Under the pieces are notes generated by a model that saw nothing but the letters and a program-made list of their open reading frames with translations, had not been told where the DNA came from and did no database searches. The translations under genes were made by a program, and so were the position numbers. This document shows positions 1 through 9,039 of a stretch of DNA of 64,000 nt, piece by piece (positions within the stretch are counted from its first letter, which is position 1; every line of letters starts with the position of its first letter). This DNA comes from Bacillus sp. IITD106 (GTDB taxonomy: Bacteria; Bacillota; Bacilli; Bacillales; Bacillaceae_C), in NCBI RefSeq assembly GCF_019459225.1, contig NZ_JAIAZY010000017.1, forward strand, positions 1 through 64,000, given 5' to 3'.

Positions 1-29
1 ATGAAATGTACAGTTCCTCCATCGTGATC

Positions 30-205
30 TGTAGCTCCCCATACCTTTTTACAAAGTATGAGAGTGTTACTCTTTTTCAAAGCAACACCAGCGAGAACCA
101 TTTGACGAAGATCCTCGCTTCGGCAAAAGAACCTTTCCTCTGTGATCATCGTTCGTCATCCTTACACAGATTACTCATTTCTTTCGCGCCTCTACCTCAT
201 CCGAT
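30..205 (-). ncRNA. Lysine riboswitch (L box)
   Basis: Read on the minus strand, the block holds the L-box landmarks in order: GAGGTAGAGGCGCG (around 198-185), a GAGTAA loop, GCCGAAG (around 122-116), a G-rich arm, and the closing TATGGGGAGCTAC (around 44-32). This matches the lysine-sensing aptamer class that controls lysine biosynthesis or transport genes by attenuation. The expression platform and the controlled gene lie left of the window, so the target cannot be named. It is transcribed away from yunB, which ends just upstream. The call rests on motif recognition, not on a covariance search. Confidence 0.88.
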
Positions 206-240
206 TTTGATAAGGTCTATTTAATTAAAACACCTATATC

Positions 241-269
241 AATATAACATTTTCCTATCTTACTTACAA
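241..269 (-). promoter_or_regulatory. Likely sigma-A promoter of the lysine riboswitch transcript
   Basis: On the minus strand TTGTAA (264-269) and TATATT (241-246) are separated by exactly 17 bases, about 35 bases before the aptamer and right after the end of yunB. The -35 box is not perfect. Confidence 0.45.
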
Positions 270-274
270 TAGTA

Positions 275-1021
275 CTAAGGTTTAGTCGGAAATTGGATAG
301 ATGGGTTCGTCGTTCCATTCCCATTATAAAAATCTGGAACAGCGAGAGGGAATAATCCGATAGCTAGTGGAACTTCCTGCTTTACAACTGTTTTTTCAGA
401 TCCGAAAGGAATAATAATTTGAACACTTACCTCAATCGGAATAAAGACGGTTACAAATATATTATTGATTGGATATTGCTCAACCTTTGAGTCAACACCT
501 GAACGCACACTACCGACTGCTGTAAATCTAATCGGAATTCTTGGACCTAAGTTTCCAAGTAAAGCGTTGTTAGTCGCTTGCCCAATTGGGAAAGAATAAA
601 CAATTCCTTCACCTTTACTTGATTCATCATAATCAATTTGTACACCAGTTTCTGCTTGAAGGGACTCTAGGTTTCCTCTTTCAGCCTGTTTTAAATTTAA
701 TTGGATAGCCCTTGATAAATCCGCTTGTGTTTTGTTAATAATATCCGCTTTATATTTTACCGCCCCACTCGGCAATATTTCAGCAACTTCATCAAGTCCC
801 ATTACGTTTGGTAAAACATCCTCAATCGCTTTATTGATGACCGCCGGTGCAATTTTATTTGTTTGCGATTCGGCATAGTTGATTAATGTCGGTTTTATCC
901 CCTTATTTACAATCCAAAGTCCTAATGCAGTAGAAAAAATGAAAAACACAAAAGATAAAAGCATAACGTAACGAAATGGCAAAGGGCCACGCCGTATTTT
1001 TCGATAACGGAATACAGCCAA
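275..1021 (-). CDS. yunB: Sporulation protein YunB
   Basis: The 248-residue protein is recognised as YunB, a sporulation protein of Bacillus made in the mother cell; its biochemical role is not established. A basic N-terminus (FRYRKIRRG) is followed by one hydrophobic segment at about residues 18-40, so it should be membrane anchored with the rest outside the cytoplasm. The start is TTG at 1021, placed by the run GGGGGGA five bases upstream. It is followed on the same strand by yunC and yunD, as in B. subtilis, which supports the name. Confidence 0.88.
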   Translation of the reverse strand: MAVFRYRKIRRGPLPFRYVMLLSFVFFIFSTALGLWIVNKGIKPTLINYAESQTNKIAPAVINKAIEDVLPNVMGLDEVAEILPSGAVKYKADIINKTQADLSRAIQLNLKQAERGNLESLQAETGVQIDYDESSKGEGIVYSFPIGQATNNALLGNLGPRIPIRFTAVGSVRSGVDSKVEQYPINNIFVTVFIPIEVSVQIIIPFGSEKTVVKQEVPLAIGLFPLAVPDFYNGNGTTNPSIQFPTKP

Positions 1022-1088
1022 AAAAATCCCCCCTTAATGCAAATGTATGCTTAAGAAGGGAAAGTTAGTTTAGAAAATTTGTCCTACA

Positions 1089-1391
1089 TTATACCATTTT
1101 TAATAATGCATCGGTGCCAATCATCCCTGCATGAATTCCTAATTTTTCCGCCGCAATTGTAACTGATTCAAGGGGTGCATGCATTAATTGTTCAATAGTT
1201 TTTACTCCAACAGCCCTTCCAGCAATGATTTCACGGTCTGCAAGGCGTTCATTAAGCAATCCCACGTCAAGAGCCCCGCACATAATATACCCTTTATCAT
1301 TAGAAATCGTCAGTAAAGTTGTCTTTGGCAATAAAACGGATGTAGCAATAAACGTATGTCCTTCTATCATTAAAGGTTCCATAGAAACCAT
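1089..1391 (-). CDS. yunC: DUF1805 family protein YunC
   Basis: A small cytoplasmic protein of 100 residues matching YunC (DUF1805). The family's function is unknown to me. The sequence shows the conserved GYIMCGALDVGLLNE stretch followed by AGRAVGVKTIEQL. The ATG at 1391 is preferred over the in-frame GTG at 1400 because GGGGAGGA lies nine bases before the ATG but directly abuts the GTG; the shorter form also fits the usual length of about 101 residues. It sits between yunB and yunD in the same direction, as in B. subtilis. Confidence 0.85.
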   Translation of the reverse strand: MVSMEPLMIEGHTFIATSVLLPKTTLLTISNDKGYIMCGALDVGLLNERLADREIIAGRAVGVKTIEQLMHAPLESVTIAAEKLGIHAGMIGTDALLKMV

Positions 1392-1457
1392 TTCATTCAC
1401 TCCTCCCCATACTCATATGTATGTACAGAGGCGAAAATAGTTTACTCTGGAGAACGG

Positions 1458-2816
1458 TCAATCCTGCAAGCTTTTCAATTTCCATTCCATTACATCGCGG
1501 AGAAATTCAGGCATAAAATAATGCTTTACTTCAGATCGTCTAATTTCAGGAAAAAACCTGCCAAATGTAAACATATCGGTCGTTCCAAGTGTGTACGTTT
1601 TTTCTGGATCAATTGGAACTCCTTTTATCAAAACCTGTTGTTCTATTTTATCTACATCAACGCCGTAATGAACGAAAGCTCCCATGACTGAGCCTCTAAA
1701 ACCTAAACCAATGACTTGAAGATCTACCCATTCTTTGTCCTCTTCCGCATGTAAAAGAACTTCTTTTAACTCCGCACCAGTCAACTCAACAGTACAAGGA
1801 TTTATAGGGTGTGGCAGCATTTGATGAATATCATATTTCGTTACATCTCCTTTATGAAGAGAAGTAAGAACTAATCCTGAATTAATTAGAGTACAATCCG
1901 GCTGACACCATTCATGTAAGGCTTCACACAGAAGATTTGCCAAAGGAGAAGGTCGTTCCCATGAGAACGTTAAGGGATTTTGTAACTGTGTTACTTTGAC
2001 GTCGAGTCGCTTCTTTCCAATATTTTCAAGTGCTTGATCAAAATCTTCTTTTTCGGGAGGAAGAAGCGCTGTTTCAAAAAGCACTGGCTGGATGTTGACC
2101 GGTTTTTTCATTAACTCAACTTCTACATACCCAACAAAACGACCATATTTCCCTGCTGCTGCCATCATGGTATTGTAACTCTTTTGTCCTTTTTGAAAAA
2201 AGTGATGAGTATGGGCACCTAGGATTAAATCAATTTGCGGGAATAAAGCCGCCATTTTTTCGTCATCATGAATCCCCAAATGCGAAAGAACAATGATCAT
2301 ATCTGCCTCATCTTGCAATCGATTCAACTGCATTTCAAGTTCCGTAAAAGGCTCCGAAAGCTCCCAGCCTAGTAGCTTATATAGTTTTTGATAATATGTT
2401 GTCACGGCAGTAACGCCAATTTTATGACCATGCTTCGTTTCATAAATGATATATGGTTGAACCCAATTCGGCCTTTTATAATCGGGGAGATATAAATTCG
2501 CCACAATGACATCAAAATTAGCCTCTTCATACAAAGCATCCAAATCTTGAAAAGGCAACGTAATTCCCTCATTATTTCCAATGGTTACAGCAGTGTATTG
2601 GCTTTCATTTAATAATGTTGAGTTACCTTTCCCCATTGAACCTTCTGTAAAAGGATGCCAGCGATCCATAAAATCCCCACAATCGAAAAGAAATACCTCT
2701 TCCCCTGCTGCTTCGTGGAACGATTTCCTTTTTGAGAGAAAGGATTTGATTTTTGGCCAGTTCTCAAAATGGCTATGGAGATCATTCGTATGATAAATGT
2801 GAATCTTTTCTTTCAC
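1458..2816 (-). CDS. yunD: Metallophosphoesterase / 5'-nucleotidase family protein YunD
   Basis: A 452-residue protein of the UshA-like 5'-nucleotidase superfamily. The N-terminal calcineurin-like metallophosphoesterase domain (about 1-240) shows the metal-binding blocks NDLHSH, DCGDFMD, GNNE, SHLG and GAHTHH; the C-terminal part (about 270-450) resembles the substrate-binding nucleotidase domain. No signal peptide is seen, so it is probably cytoplasmic, unlike secreted UshA. It would hydrolyse nucleotide phosphoesters, but the substrate is not fixed by sequence. The start is GTG with AGGAAGTG upstream. Neighbours yunC and yunF support the name. Confidence 0.85.
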   Translation of the reverse strand: MKEKIHIYHTNDLHSHFENWPKIKSFLSKRKSFHEAAGEEVFLFDCGDFMDRWHPFTEGSMGKGNSTLLNESQYTAVTIGNNEGITLPFQDLDALYEEANFDVIVANLYLPDYKRPNWVQPYIIYETKHGHKIGVTAVTTYYQKLYKLLGWELSEPFTELEMQLNRLQDEADMIIVLSHLGIHDDEKMAALFPQIDLILGAHTHHFFQKGQKSYNTMMAAAGKYGRFVGYVEVELMKKPVNIQPVLFETALLPPEKEDFDQALENIGKKRLDVKVTQLQNPLTFSWERPSPLANLLCEALHEWCQPDCTLINSGLVLTSLHKGDVTKYDIHQMLPHPINPCTVELTGAELKEVLLHAEEDKEWVDLQVIGLGFRGSVMGAFVHYGVDVDKIEQQVLIKGVPIDPEKTYTLGTTDMFTFGRFFPEIRRSEVKHYFMPEFLRDVMEWKLKSLQD

Positions 2817-2905
2817 GGATACACTTCCTAACGATTCCTATAAACTACTTAATAATATAAGGCTTTTTCAAATGTACAGCGAAATTGAAACAAAAGTCCA
2901 AGTTT

Positions 2906-3112
2906 TGCCGTGATTGAACCAGATACGCGGCACATCTGACAAGATTGCACGCGGTATGCTGCGATTGAGAGCGATGCACGGCTCAATTGTGACAAACGTA
3001 AGAAGTCTGCCCCGATTGAACCAGATACGCGGCACTACTGACACAATCGTACGAGGTCTGCCGCGAATGAGACTGATTCGCAGCACAACTAAGACTTACA
3101 CAGCTACGATTG
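2906..3112. repeat. Array of four imperfect 51-bp tandem repeats
   Basis: Four units begin at 2906, 2957, 3008 and 3059, each exactly 51 bases. Units 1 and 3 share ATTGAACCAGATACGCGGCAC exactly over most of their first halves. The first half of a unit has short inverted arms (TGCCGyG and CGCGGCA) that could form a small hairpin. Because 51 is three times 17, the array stays open as 17-residue repeats on both strands, but no ribosome binding site or credible protein is associated. It fills the gap between yunF and yunD. Confidence 0.85.
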
Positions 3113-3235
3113 CAAAGTACCTCTATTTAGCTTTTGAAGTTTTATTGATCATGGAATGATTGTACAAATCGATAATTCCCTTCTCAACTCGGAATGCAAT
3201 GACGATTCTCTTTATTTTACCTTGTTAAAGCAAAA

Positions 3236-4081
3236 TTAAAATAAACCAAGCTGTTTCGATGCTAAACCTGTATATTCAATCCCGAGCATTTCGATAAATT
3301 GTTTAGCATTGTCTGCCGCATCCCCGCCAGAGTTATTGTTGAAAAGGACATATATATCTTTCGTCTCTTTTTGTAATTGAATCATCCATTTTTTCCATTC
3401 TAGCAATTCTTCTTTATTATAACGATACAGGTAGCGAACTTCTCTCCAATTATTCCCGTTTGGTTTCATCCAAGCGGCAACATTACGACCATGCATACGG
3501 ACTAAGGTTTTTTCCTTATTTGTCGAATGTAGAATCGTTGGAACCGAACCCAAACCGGCTTGAGGTTCGTCACAAATGCTATGAATCCAACCCTCTTCTT
3601 CCATAAATCGAAGTGTATTTTCTTTATATTGTGGGTAAAACCAGGTCTGGTTTCGAAACTCGAGAGCGATTGGAATTTCCCGCATTTTTTCACGACAGTA
3701 TCGTAAGTAAGCAACATTTTCTTTTGTACAGTCAAACCATGGTGGAAACTGAAATAAAACCATAGCTAATTTTCCGCTCTGGATAAATGGCTGGATCGAC
3801 AAAAGGAAAGCTTCATACATTTCATCTTTATTAGCGAAAGGTATTTCGCCTCTTTGGTGGCCCGTCATCCCTTGATAGGCTTTTACTACAAAACGAAAGC
3901 TTTCAGGTGTATCTTGTACCCATTTCGCACTATTTTTTTCCGGCTGAATCGCATAAAAGGAAGCATCCACTTCCACAGTTGGGAAATGTGCAGCATATTC
4001 CTTCAACTTATCACGGGCTGCTATTCCATGTCTGTACAGCGTATCGTGATCCCCCCACCCTGTTACACCTATATAAATCAT
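3236..4081 (-). CDS. yunF: DUF72 family protein YunF
   Basis: A 281-residue DUF72 (YecE-like) protein, close in length to B. subtilis YunF. The opening IYIGVTGWGDHD, the block VEVDASFYAIQ at about 36-46, LFQFPPWFD and the C-terminal YVLFNNNSGGDAADNAKQF are typical of this TIM-barrel-like family. Its reaction is unknown. The ATG at 4081 has a weak GGTGAG site upstream. It is transcribed toward yunD but the gap of about 420 bases with tandem repeats suggests separate transcription. Confidence 0.82.
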   Translation of the reverse strand: MIYIGVTGWGDHDTLYRHGIAARDKLKEYAAHFPTVEVDASFYAIQPEKNSAKWVQDTPESFRFVVKAYQGMTGHQRGEIPFANKDEMYEAFLLSIQPFIQSGKLAMVLFQFPPWFDCTKENVAYLRYCREKMREIPIALEFRNQTWFYPQYKENTLRFMEEEGWIHSICDEPQAGLGSVPTILHSTNKEKTLVRMHGRNVAAWMKPNGNNWREVRYLYRYNKEELLEWKKWMIQLQKETKDIYVLFNNNSGGDAADNAKQFIEMLGIEYTGLASKQLGLF

Positions 4082-4174
4082 GCGCTCACCAACTTTATTT
4101 AAAAAGTGATATTAAAAATGTATCAAACTTTTTAATATAATTGAAGAAATATGGACTTTCCCGTTACAAAGTAA

Positions 4175-4206
4175 AAGAAGACGGCTACAAAATGAGCCGC
4201 CTTCTT
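4175..4206 (-). terminator. Terminator after the GH16 gene
   Basis: The arms AGAAGACGGC (4176-4185) and GCCGCCTTCT (4196-4205) pair with one mismatch, and on the minus strand the hairpin is followed by CTTTTACTTT. It lies just past the stop of the glucanase gene. Confidence 0.75.
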
Positions 4207-4213
4207 TCCATCA

Positions 4214-7200
4214 TCACTTCTTTTTATTGGAAGGATCATGAGCAAAAACTACAAAAGTACTAAAATGGTTTGTATCAACTGTCACTAGTCCGTCGCGATA
4301 AGTCCCTCCGAGTTTTATCCAATCCTTTTTTAGATTATAGTAAACGCTAAGGTCGTTGCTTTCTTTATCGACTTTTAAGGACAACGTTACGCTTAGATCA
4401 CCAAACTCGGAAATCGTATGTCCGCCTTGCTTCATTTCCAAATTATAGACAGAGCTGACTGCCCCATTAACGGACTTTTCTCTCTTTATACTTATTTCCA
4501 CTTTTCCTTTATCTTTATTAAATACTTGTGAAGGGATAGACAAGATCACATCATCGTTCAGATTCACTTTAGCCCTTGCTGACTTTTCTTTTAATAGCGC
4601 TACTTGCCTTTCACTGAGTCGAACGAACGTATTGTCCTTTTTATTAGCTAAATTAATGATAACAGTCCCTTCATTTTTCAACTCATCTAAAAGACTTTCG
4701 AAATCAGCATCGGAGGCTATCGCATTATTTCCGTTCATCTGGAAAATCGCTTCAACTGAATCTGGTGGATCGACCGGTTCAACAACATCATCACTGCCTC
4801 CTAGAGCTTCCCTCGCCCCTTTAACTTCTAATCTCACGTTATCTATAAATACATCATGTGGATTCGCTAATTGCTGTCCACCTACATTGCCAAGTAAAAA
4901 CTGGAATGTCGTCATATCATCCTTCGTCATTTTAAATTCGAAAGAATATGTTTTTGCCTTATCTGTCAACTGAACGGTTTCATTGAAATAACGATGATAG
5001 GCAGGGGCGCCATTATCTATGACTACTTCTAGCAATCTATTGATTGTGGATCTTGCATCGAAAGAAACGATATACGTCTTCCCTTCCGTCAAGGCAAGTC
5101 CCGGCTGATACAATTGCACATCCCAAGGATTCACTCCTATGTTTTGAACGGAAACCTTCGCTTCACCGTTTACAGTTTCCATCGTTGCTCTGGAATTTCC
5201 GTCATAATCCCCTTGGACATGTCGGTTCCAGCTCGTTAATCCATTTGAAAAATCGCCATTTTTAAGTGGGAAATGCTTTTCTCTTTCCCCTTTTATTTCA
5301 AAACGGACATTGTCAATGAACACATCATGCGCGCCGTTTATGGCTGGACCTCCTGCAATATTTCCAAGCAAATATTTAAGGCCAACCGCTTCATCCGTAT
5401 TCATGTTGAATTCAAATTCGAATGTTTTCATCTCATTATTCAATTGAATTTTTTCGTTAAAAAATCTAGTATAGGATGCGTTCTCGACTACTACCTCTAC
5501 CAATCTATCTACAGTCGATTTAGCATCAAACTGAACAACATATGTGTTTCCTTTTTTTACATTCATTCCTTCCTGGATTAACATAAGATCCCATGGATTG
5601 TTGCCAATATTTTGGATGGAAAAACTAGCTTGGCCATCTTCAACTTGAAGACTCCCTGAGCTCGGACCATCATAAACTCCTTGAACATGCTTCGTCCAAT
5701 GTTCTAATCCCTTTGAAAAGTCGCCATTTTTCAAAGGAAAAATATCATCTAATGTTAATTGATCATTCTTATTCGTTAAGCGAATTAGTTTTACATCGTC
5801 CAGATAAACATTATGATTGTTTCCGCCAAGATAGAATACAAGCTGCCCTTTAACATCAGTGACATCTGGCATTGTAAAACGAATCGATTTCTCTTGCATT
5901 GCAGTCGTTAAAGCAATTGTTTGACTTCCAGAATAATTCATCGTTCCATCCTCACTTAAGAATGCAACTTGTATGTCTCTCGAAGAATTGGCCCTAGCTT
6001 TAAAAGTCAATTCGTATTCATCATTACTAAGTAAATTTAGACCTTTTTGCACTACCTTAACCGCTTGCTCACTGTTGCCGCCATCTGTAATCGCTACCTC
6101 TAGCTCTCTTTTATCAGGATCTACGTTAGCATTCGCTTGAGCACCATCTGTATAGAAGTTCCAATACGTCATCCGATCCATTCTGCCTTGGTCAAAAGTC
6201 CCATTGTATATATGGTTCCCATTACTTAACGGTTTTTTCGGTGCTTCTTCGTTATAAGGATCTACAGGATCGATTTCTTCTAGAATAACATTTCCAATCC
6301 AAACAGGATTTGCATTAAGTCCCATATTAAACTCAAGCCTCGCTGCTGCATCCGTATCATGCTGCATTTGGAATGTCATTTCATATGATTGAACATTATT
6401 CGTTAAGGCAAAGTCTGGAGAAGGAGAATATGCCGTATAACCTCGTTCCGGACCACCTCCGAATTTAACATTGACGTTACGATTCGCGTTTGATTTAGCA
6501 TCAAAACTTAACTTATACCATCGACCTTTTCCTAGAGTGATATTTTGAATGAGCTGAACTGAGTACGCTTGGTTTCCAGTCTGATTGATGTTTACTTTCG
6601 CAAAAGGTGTTCCGTCAATATTTTCAACATTCGCAGTTGCATTTCCGTTGAAATCATTCATATAAACTAGATTCCAATTCGTATAGTCCCACTTATTTTC
6701 TAAATCAGAACTGTTTGTAATGGTTGTAAAACCTTTTTCATAACCGTTGTCGTATATATAGTTGCCATCAACGGCTTTTTTCGCATTATCTGGCAATTCC
6801 TCCACATCAAACCCAGGCTCAATGGGCTCTAAATAATCTCTTCCTGTCAGTTCGTAAGCCCTTACATAATCAACCTCAACTTGACCTGGAAATACAGTGC
6901 TTCCATCCGGGTTTCCATCAAAATGACCGCCAATCGCTAGATTTAGGATGATAAAAAAGTCTTGATCAAATGGAGCTGGATACGAATATTTAGCAGCATT
7001 TCCCGTACCAGTAGAACTCCAATTATTAAGTTTTTGATAGAGCTCTCCATTTACATACCAACGAAGTTCGCCTGGTTCCCATTCTAGACTATATACATTA
7101 AAGTCAGTAACGTCCTTCCCATCCTCAAAAAAGTAATCCTTTGCCGTATACGTATTATTTGGCCAGCCTCCACCATAGTGGATTGCACCGCCAACTTGAT

Positions 7201-7732
7201 TCGGTTTACTTCCTTTGCCTTCCATAATATCAATCTCACCTGAAGCCGCCCAACCACCATACACATCTTTTTCCGGCATCATCCAAAACGCGGGCCAGAA
7301 TCCTTTTCCTCTCGGCAATTTCATTCTTGCTTCAATTTTTCCGTACTTTTTGCTAAACTTGCCTCGGGAAAGGATTTTTCCAGATGTGTATTGATACGTA
7401 CCATGATGATCTGAGACCGTTTCCTTCCGACCTTCTAAAATTAACTTTCCATTTTCAACTTTTACATTATTTTCATGGTAATATTGGAGCTCGTTGTTTC
7501 CCCAACCTGGTTGCCAAGTCCCATCTGGTTCTTCATAACCGTTTCCGATATCAATTGACCATTTTGAAGTGTCTAACTCGTCACCATCGAAATTATCCTC
7601 CCAAACTAATGTCCAATCGGAATCTTCACTTGGAGGTTCTTCACTTATTTCATTTGCTTTTACATTAAAACTAAAAAAGTTCGAAAAAAACAATAGAAAT
7701 ACCATCGTCAGACTCCACCACTTTTTCGACAT
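4214..7732 (-). CDS. Secreted multimodular GH16 endo-beta-1,3(4)-glucanase (laminarinase type)
   Basis: A 1172-residue exported glycoside hydrolase. Residues 1-26 form a Sec signal peptide without a lipobox. A GH16 domain covers about 40-295 with the catalytic signature GEIDIMEG (nucleophile Glu166, Asp168, acid/base Glu171), expected to cleave beta-1,3 or beta-1,3-1,4 glucans such as laminarin or lichenan. Four CBM4/9-like beta-sandwich modules follow, about 310-490, 500-660, 670-815 and 820-970; the last two are close tandem copies (both open FPLKNGDFS). A C-terminal domain (about 1000-1165, ending HFSTFVVFA) is of the kind seen near S-layer-anchoring modules, but no SLH or LPXTG anchor follows. 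It is a single-gene transcription unit. Confidence 0.88.
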   Translation of the reverse strand: MSKKWWSLTMVFLLFFSNFFSFNVKANEISEEPPSEDSDWTLVWEDNFDGDELDTSKWSIDIGNGYEEPDGTWQPGWGNNELQYYHENNVKVENGKLILEGRKETVSDHHGTYQYTSGKILSRGKFSKKYGKIEARMKLPRGKGFWPAFWMMPEKDVYGGWAASGEIDIMEGKGSKPNQVGGAIHYGGGWPNNTYTAKDYFFEDGKDVTDFNVYSLEWEPGELRWYVNGELYQKLNNWSSTGTGNAAKYSYPAPFDQDFFIILNLAIGGHFDGNPDGSTVFPGQVEVDYVRAYELTGRDYLEPIEPGFDVEELPDNAKKAVDGNYIYDNGYEKGFTTITNSSDLENKWDYTNWNLVYMNDFNGNATANVENIDGTPFAKVNINQTGNQAYSVQLIQNITLGKGRWYKLSFDAKSNANRNVNVKFGGGPERGYTAYSPSPDFALTNNVQSYEMTFQMQHDTDAAARLEFNMGLNANPVWIGNVILEEIDPVDPYNEEAPKKPLSNGNHIYNGTFDQGRMDRMTYWNFYTDGAQANANVDPDKRELEVAITDGGNSEQAVKVVQKGLNLLSNDEYELTFKARANSSRDIQVAFLSEDGTMNYSGSQTIALTTAMQEKSIRFTMPDVTDVKGQLVFYLGGNNHNVYLDDVKLIRLTNKNDQLTLDDIFPLKNGDFSKGLEHWTKHVQGVYDGPSSGSLQVEDGQASFSIQNIGNNPWDLMLIQEGMNVKKGNTYVVQFDAKSTVDRLVEVVVENASYTRFFNEKIQLNNEMKTFEFEFNMNTDEAVGLKYLLGNIAGGPAINGAHDVFIDNVRFEIKGEREKHFPLKNGDFSNGLTSWNRHVQGDYDGNSRATMETVNGEAKVSVQNIGVNPWDVQLYQPGLALTEGKTYIVSFDARSTINRLLEVVIDNGAPAYHRYFNETVQLTDKAKTYSFEFKMTKDDMTTFQFLLGNVGGQQLANPHDVFIDNVRLEVKGAREALGGSDDVVEPVDPPDSVEAIFQMNGNNAIASDADFESLLDELKNEGTVIINLANKKDNTFVRLSERQVALLKEKSARAKVNLNDDVILSIPSQVFNKDKGKVEISIKREKSVNGAVSSVYNLEMKQGGHTISEFGDLSVTLSLKVDKESNDLSVYYNLKKDWIKLGGTYRDGLVTVDTNHFSTFVVFAHDPSNKKK

Positions 7733-7992
7733 TCGTCTACCCCCATTAAAAAATAGTAAAATTGCCGACTTAACTCCTCCTTCTTTTTATTGAAGTTGAA
7801 ACAAAATAGTAGATATCTCTCATTCATTTATTCAGCGGAAGTTGATGGAATCCTCCTAACTTTCTGAAAATGAGTCGAATGACATAGTCGTTTTTAACTA
7901 TCATAAAATTAAAGGGTTTTTCGTATTTTTATAGAAGATTAGTAAATCTAGTATTTTTTGGTGAAATTTGTAATGCGAAGGGAGTTGCTAAC

Positions 7993-9039
7993 GTGAATTT
8001 AATCGAGGTAAAGGTATTAACGAAACAATTTCGTCATCCTATTAAGGAGCCTGGCTTGAAAGGAGCTATTAAGCATTTATTTACACAAAAATATGCGGAA
8101 AAACTTGCGGTCAATGATATCAATCTATCAGTCAAGGAAGGCGAAGCGATTGCCTATGTAGGTCCGAATGGTGCTGGGAAATCAACGACAATCAAGATGC
8201 TGACAGGAATTCTTGTCCCAACTTCGGGATCCATTACAGTCGATGGGCTTACTCCTTACAAAAATCGGATGGAAAACGCCCAAAAAATAGGAGTTGTGTT
8301 TGGACAGCGCACACAATTATGGTGGGACCTTCCCGTCATTGAATCTTTTTCTCTATTAAAAGATATTTATGAGATTCCAGATGATATTTATCAAGAAAAT
8401 TTAAATCGCTTTAAAGATTTGCTTGGGCTCGATGAATTTCTCCACCTTTCAGCAAGAAAAATATCTTTAGGTCAAAGGATGAGAGCGGATCTCGCGGCTG
8501 CTTTATTACATAATCCAAAAATCGTCTATTTAGATGAACCGACAATCGGTTTAGACATCGCCGTAAAAGAACGAATTCGTACGTTTATAAAAGAAATTAA
8601 CCGTGAAAAAGGAACGACGATCATTTTAACGACCCACGATTTGGACGATATTGAAGATATTTGCGACAGACTCGTCATTATTGATAAGGGTCGAGTTATT
8701 TATGATGGTGAGCTTCAGGCAGTAAAAGATGCTTTTGTAAAAGAAAGAACGATCCACTTCCAAATGAAGGAGGCAATCCCTAATTTACCTTCTTTAATAG
8801 CTGGATTGCCAGGTGTAATCCTAGAAAATGTTTCAGGACAGCAATTCTCTGTCCGCTTTAATCGTTTTGATATTTCTGCCGGAGAAATTGCTTCCTATGT
8901 GATGCAGCATGGCGAAGTAATCGATTTTCGTATTGATGAGCCTAAAATCGAACAAGTCATTAGAAAAGTGTATGACGGGAAGCTCGATTTAAACAGTGGC
9001 CAGGAGGAGGAAACTCGTCTTGTTCCAGAAAAAGTATAG
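7993..9039 (+). CDS. ABC-2 type exporter, ATP-binding subunit
   Basis: A 348-residue ATPase of the uncharacterised ABC-2 exporter group that always pairs with two DUF990-like permeases (COG4586 type). Walker A is GPNGAGKST (about 59-67), the signature is the variant ISLGQRM and Walker B ends VYLDEPTIGLD; a C-terminal regulatory extension of about 100 residues follows. The start is GTG at 7993, with AAGGGAG eight bases upstream. It is the first gene of a three-gene operon; the exported substrate is unknown. Confidence 0.88.
   Translation: MNLIEVKVLTKQFRHPIKEPGLKGAIKHLFTQKYAEKLAVNDINLSVKEGEAIAYVGPNGAGKSTTIKMLTGILVPTSGSITVDGLTPYKNRMENAQKIGVVFGQRTQLWWDLPVIESFSLLKDIYEIPDDIYQENLNRFKDLLGLDEFLHLSARKISLGQRMRADLAAALLHNPKIVYLDEPTIGLDIAVKERIRTFIKEINREKGTTIILTTHDLDDIEDICDRLVIIDKGRVIYDGELQAVKDAFVKERTIHFQMKEAIPNLPSLIAGLPGVILENVSGQQFSVRFNRFDISAGEIASYVMQHGEVIDFRIDEPKIEQVIRKVYDGKLDLNSGQEEETRLVPEKV

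Noticed and set aside
6-224. 72-residue plus-strand frame at the left edge
   Set aside because: It is antisense to the lysine riboswitch.
2868-3159. Repeat-containing frames on both strands
   Set aside because: Also a by-product of a 51-bp array; both strands are open and neither has a start context.
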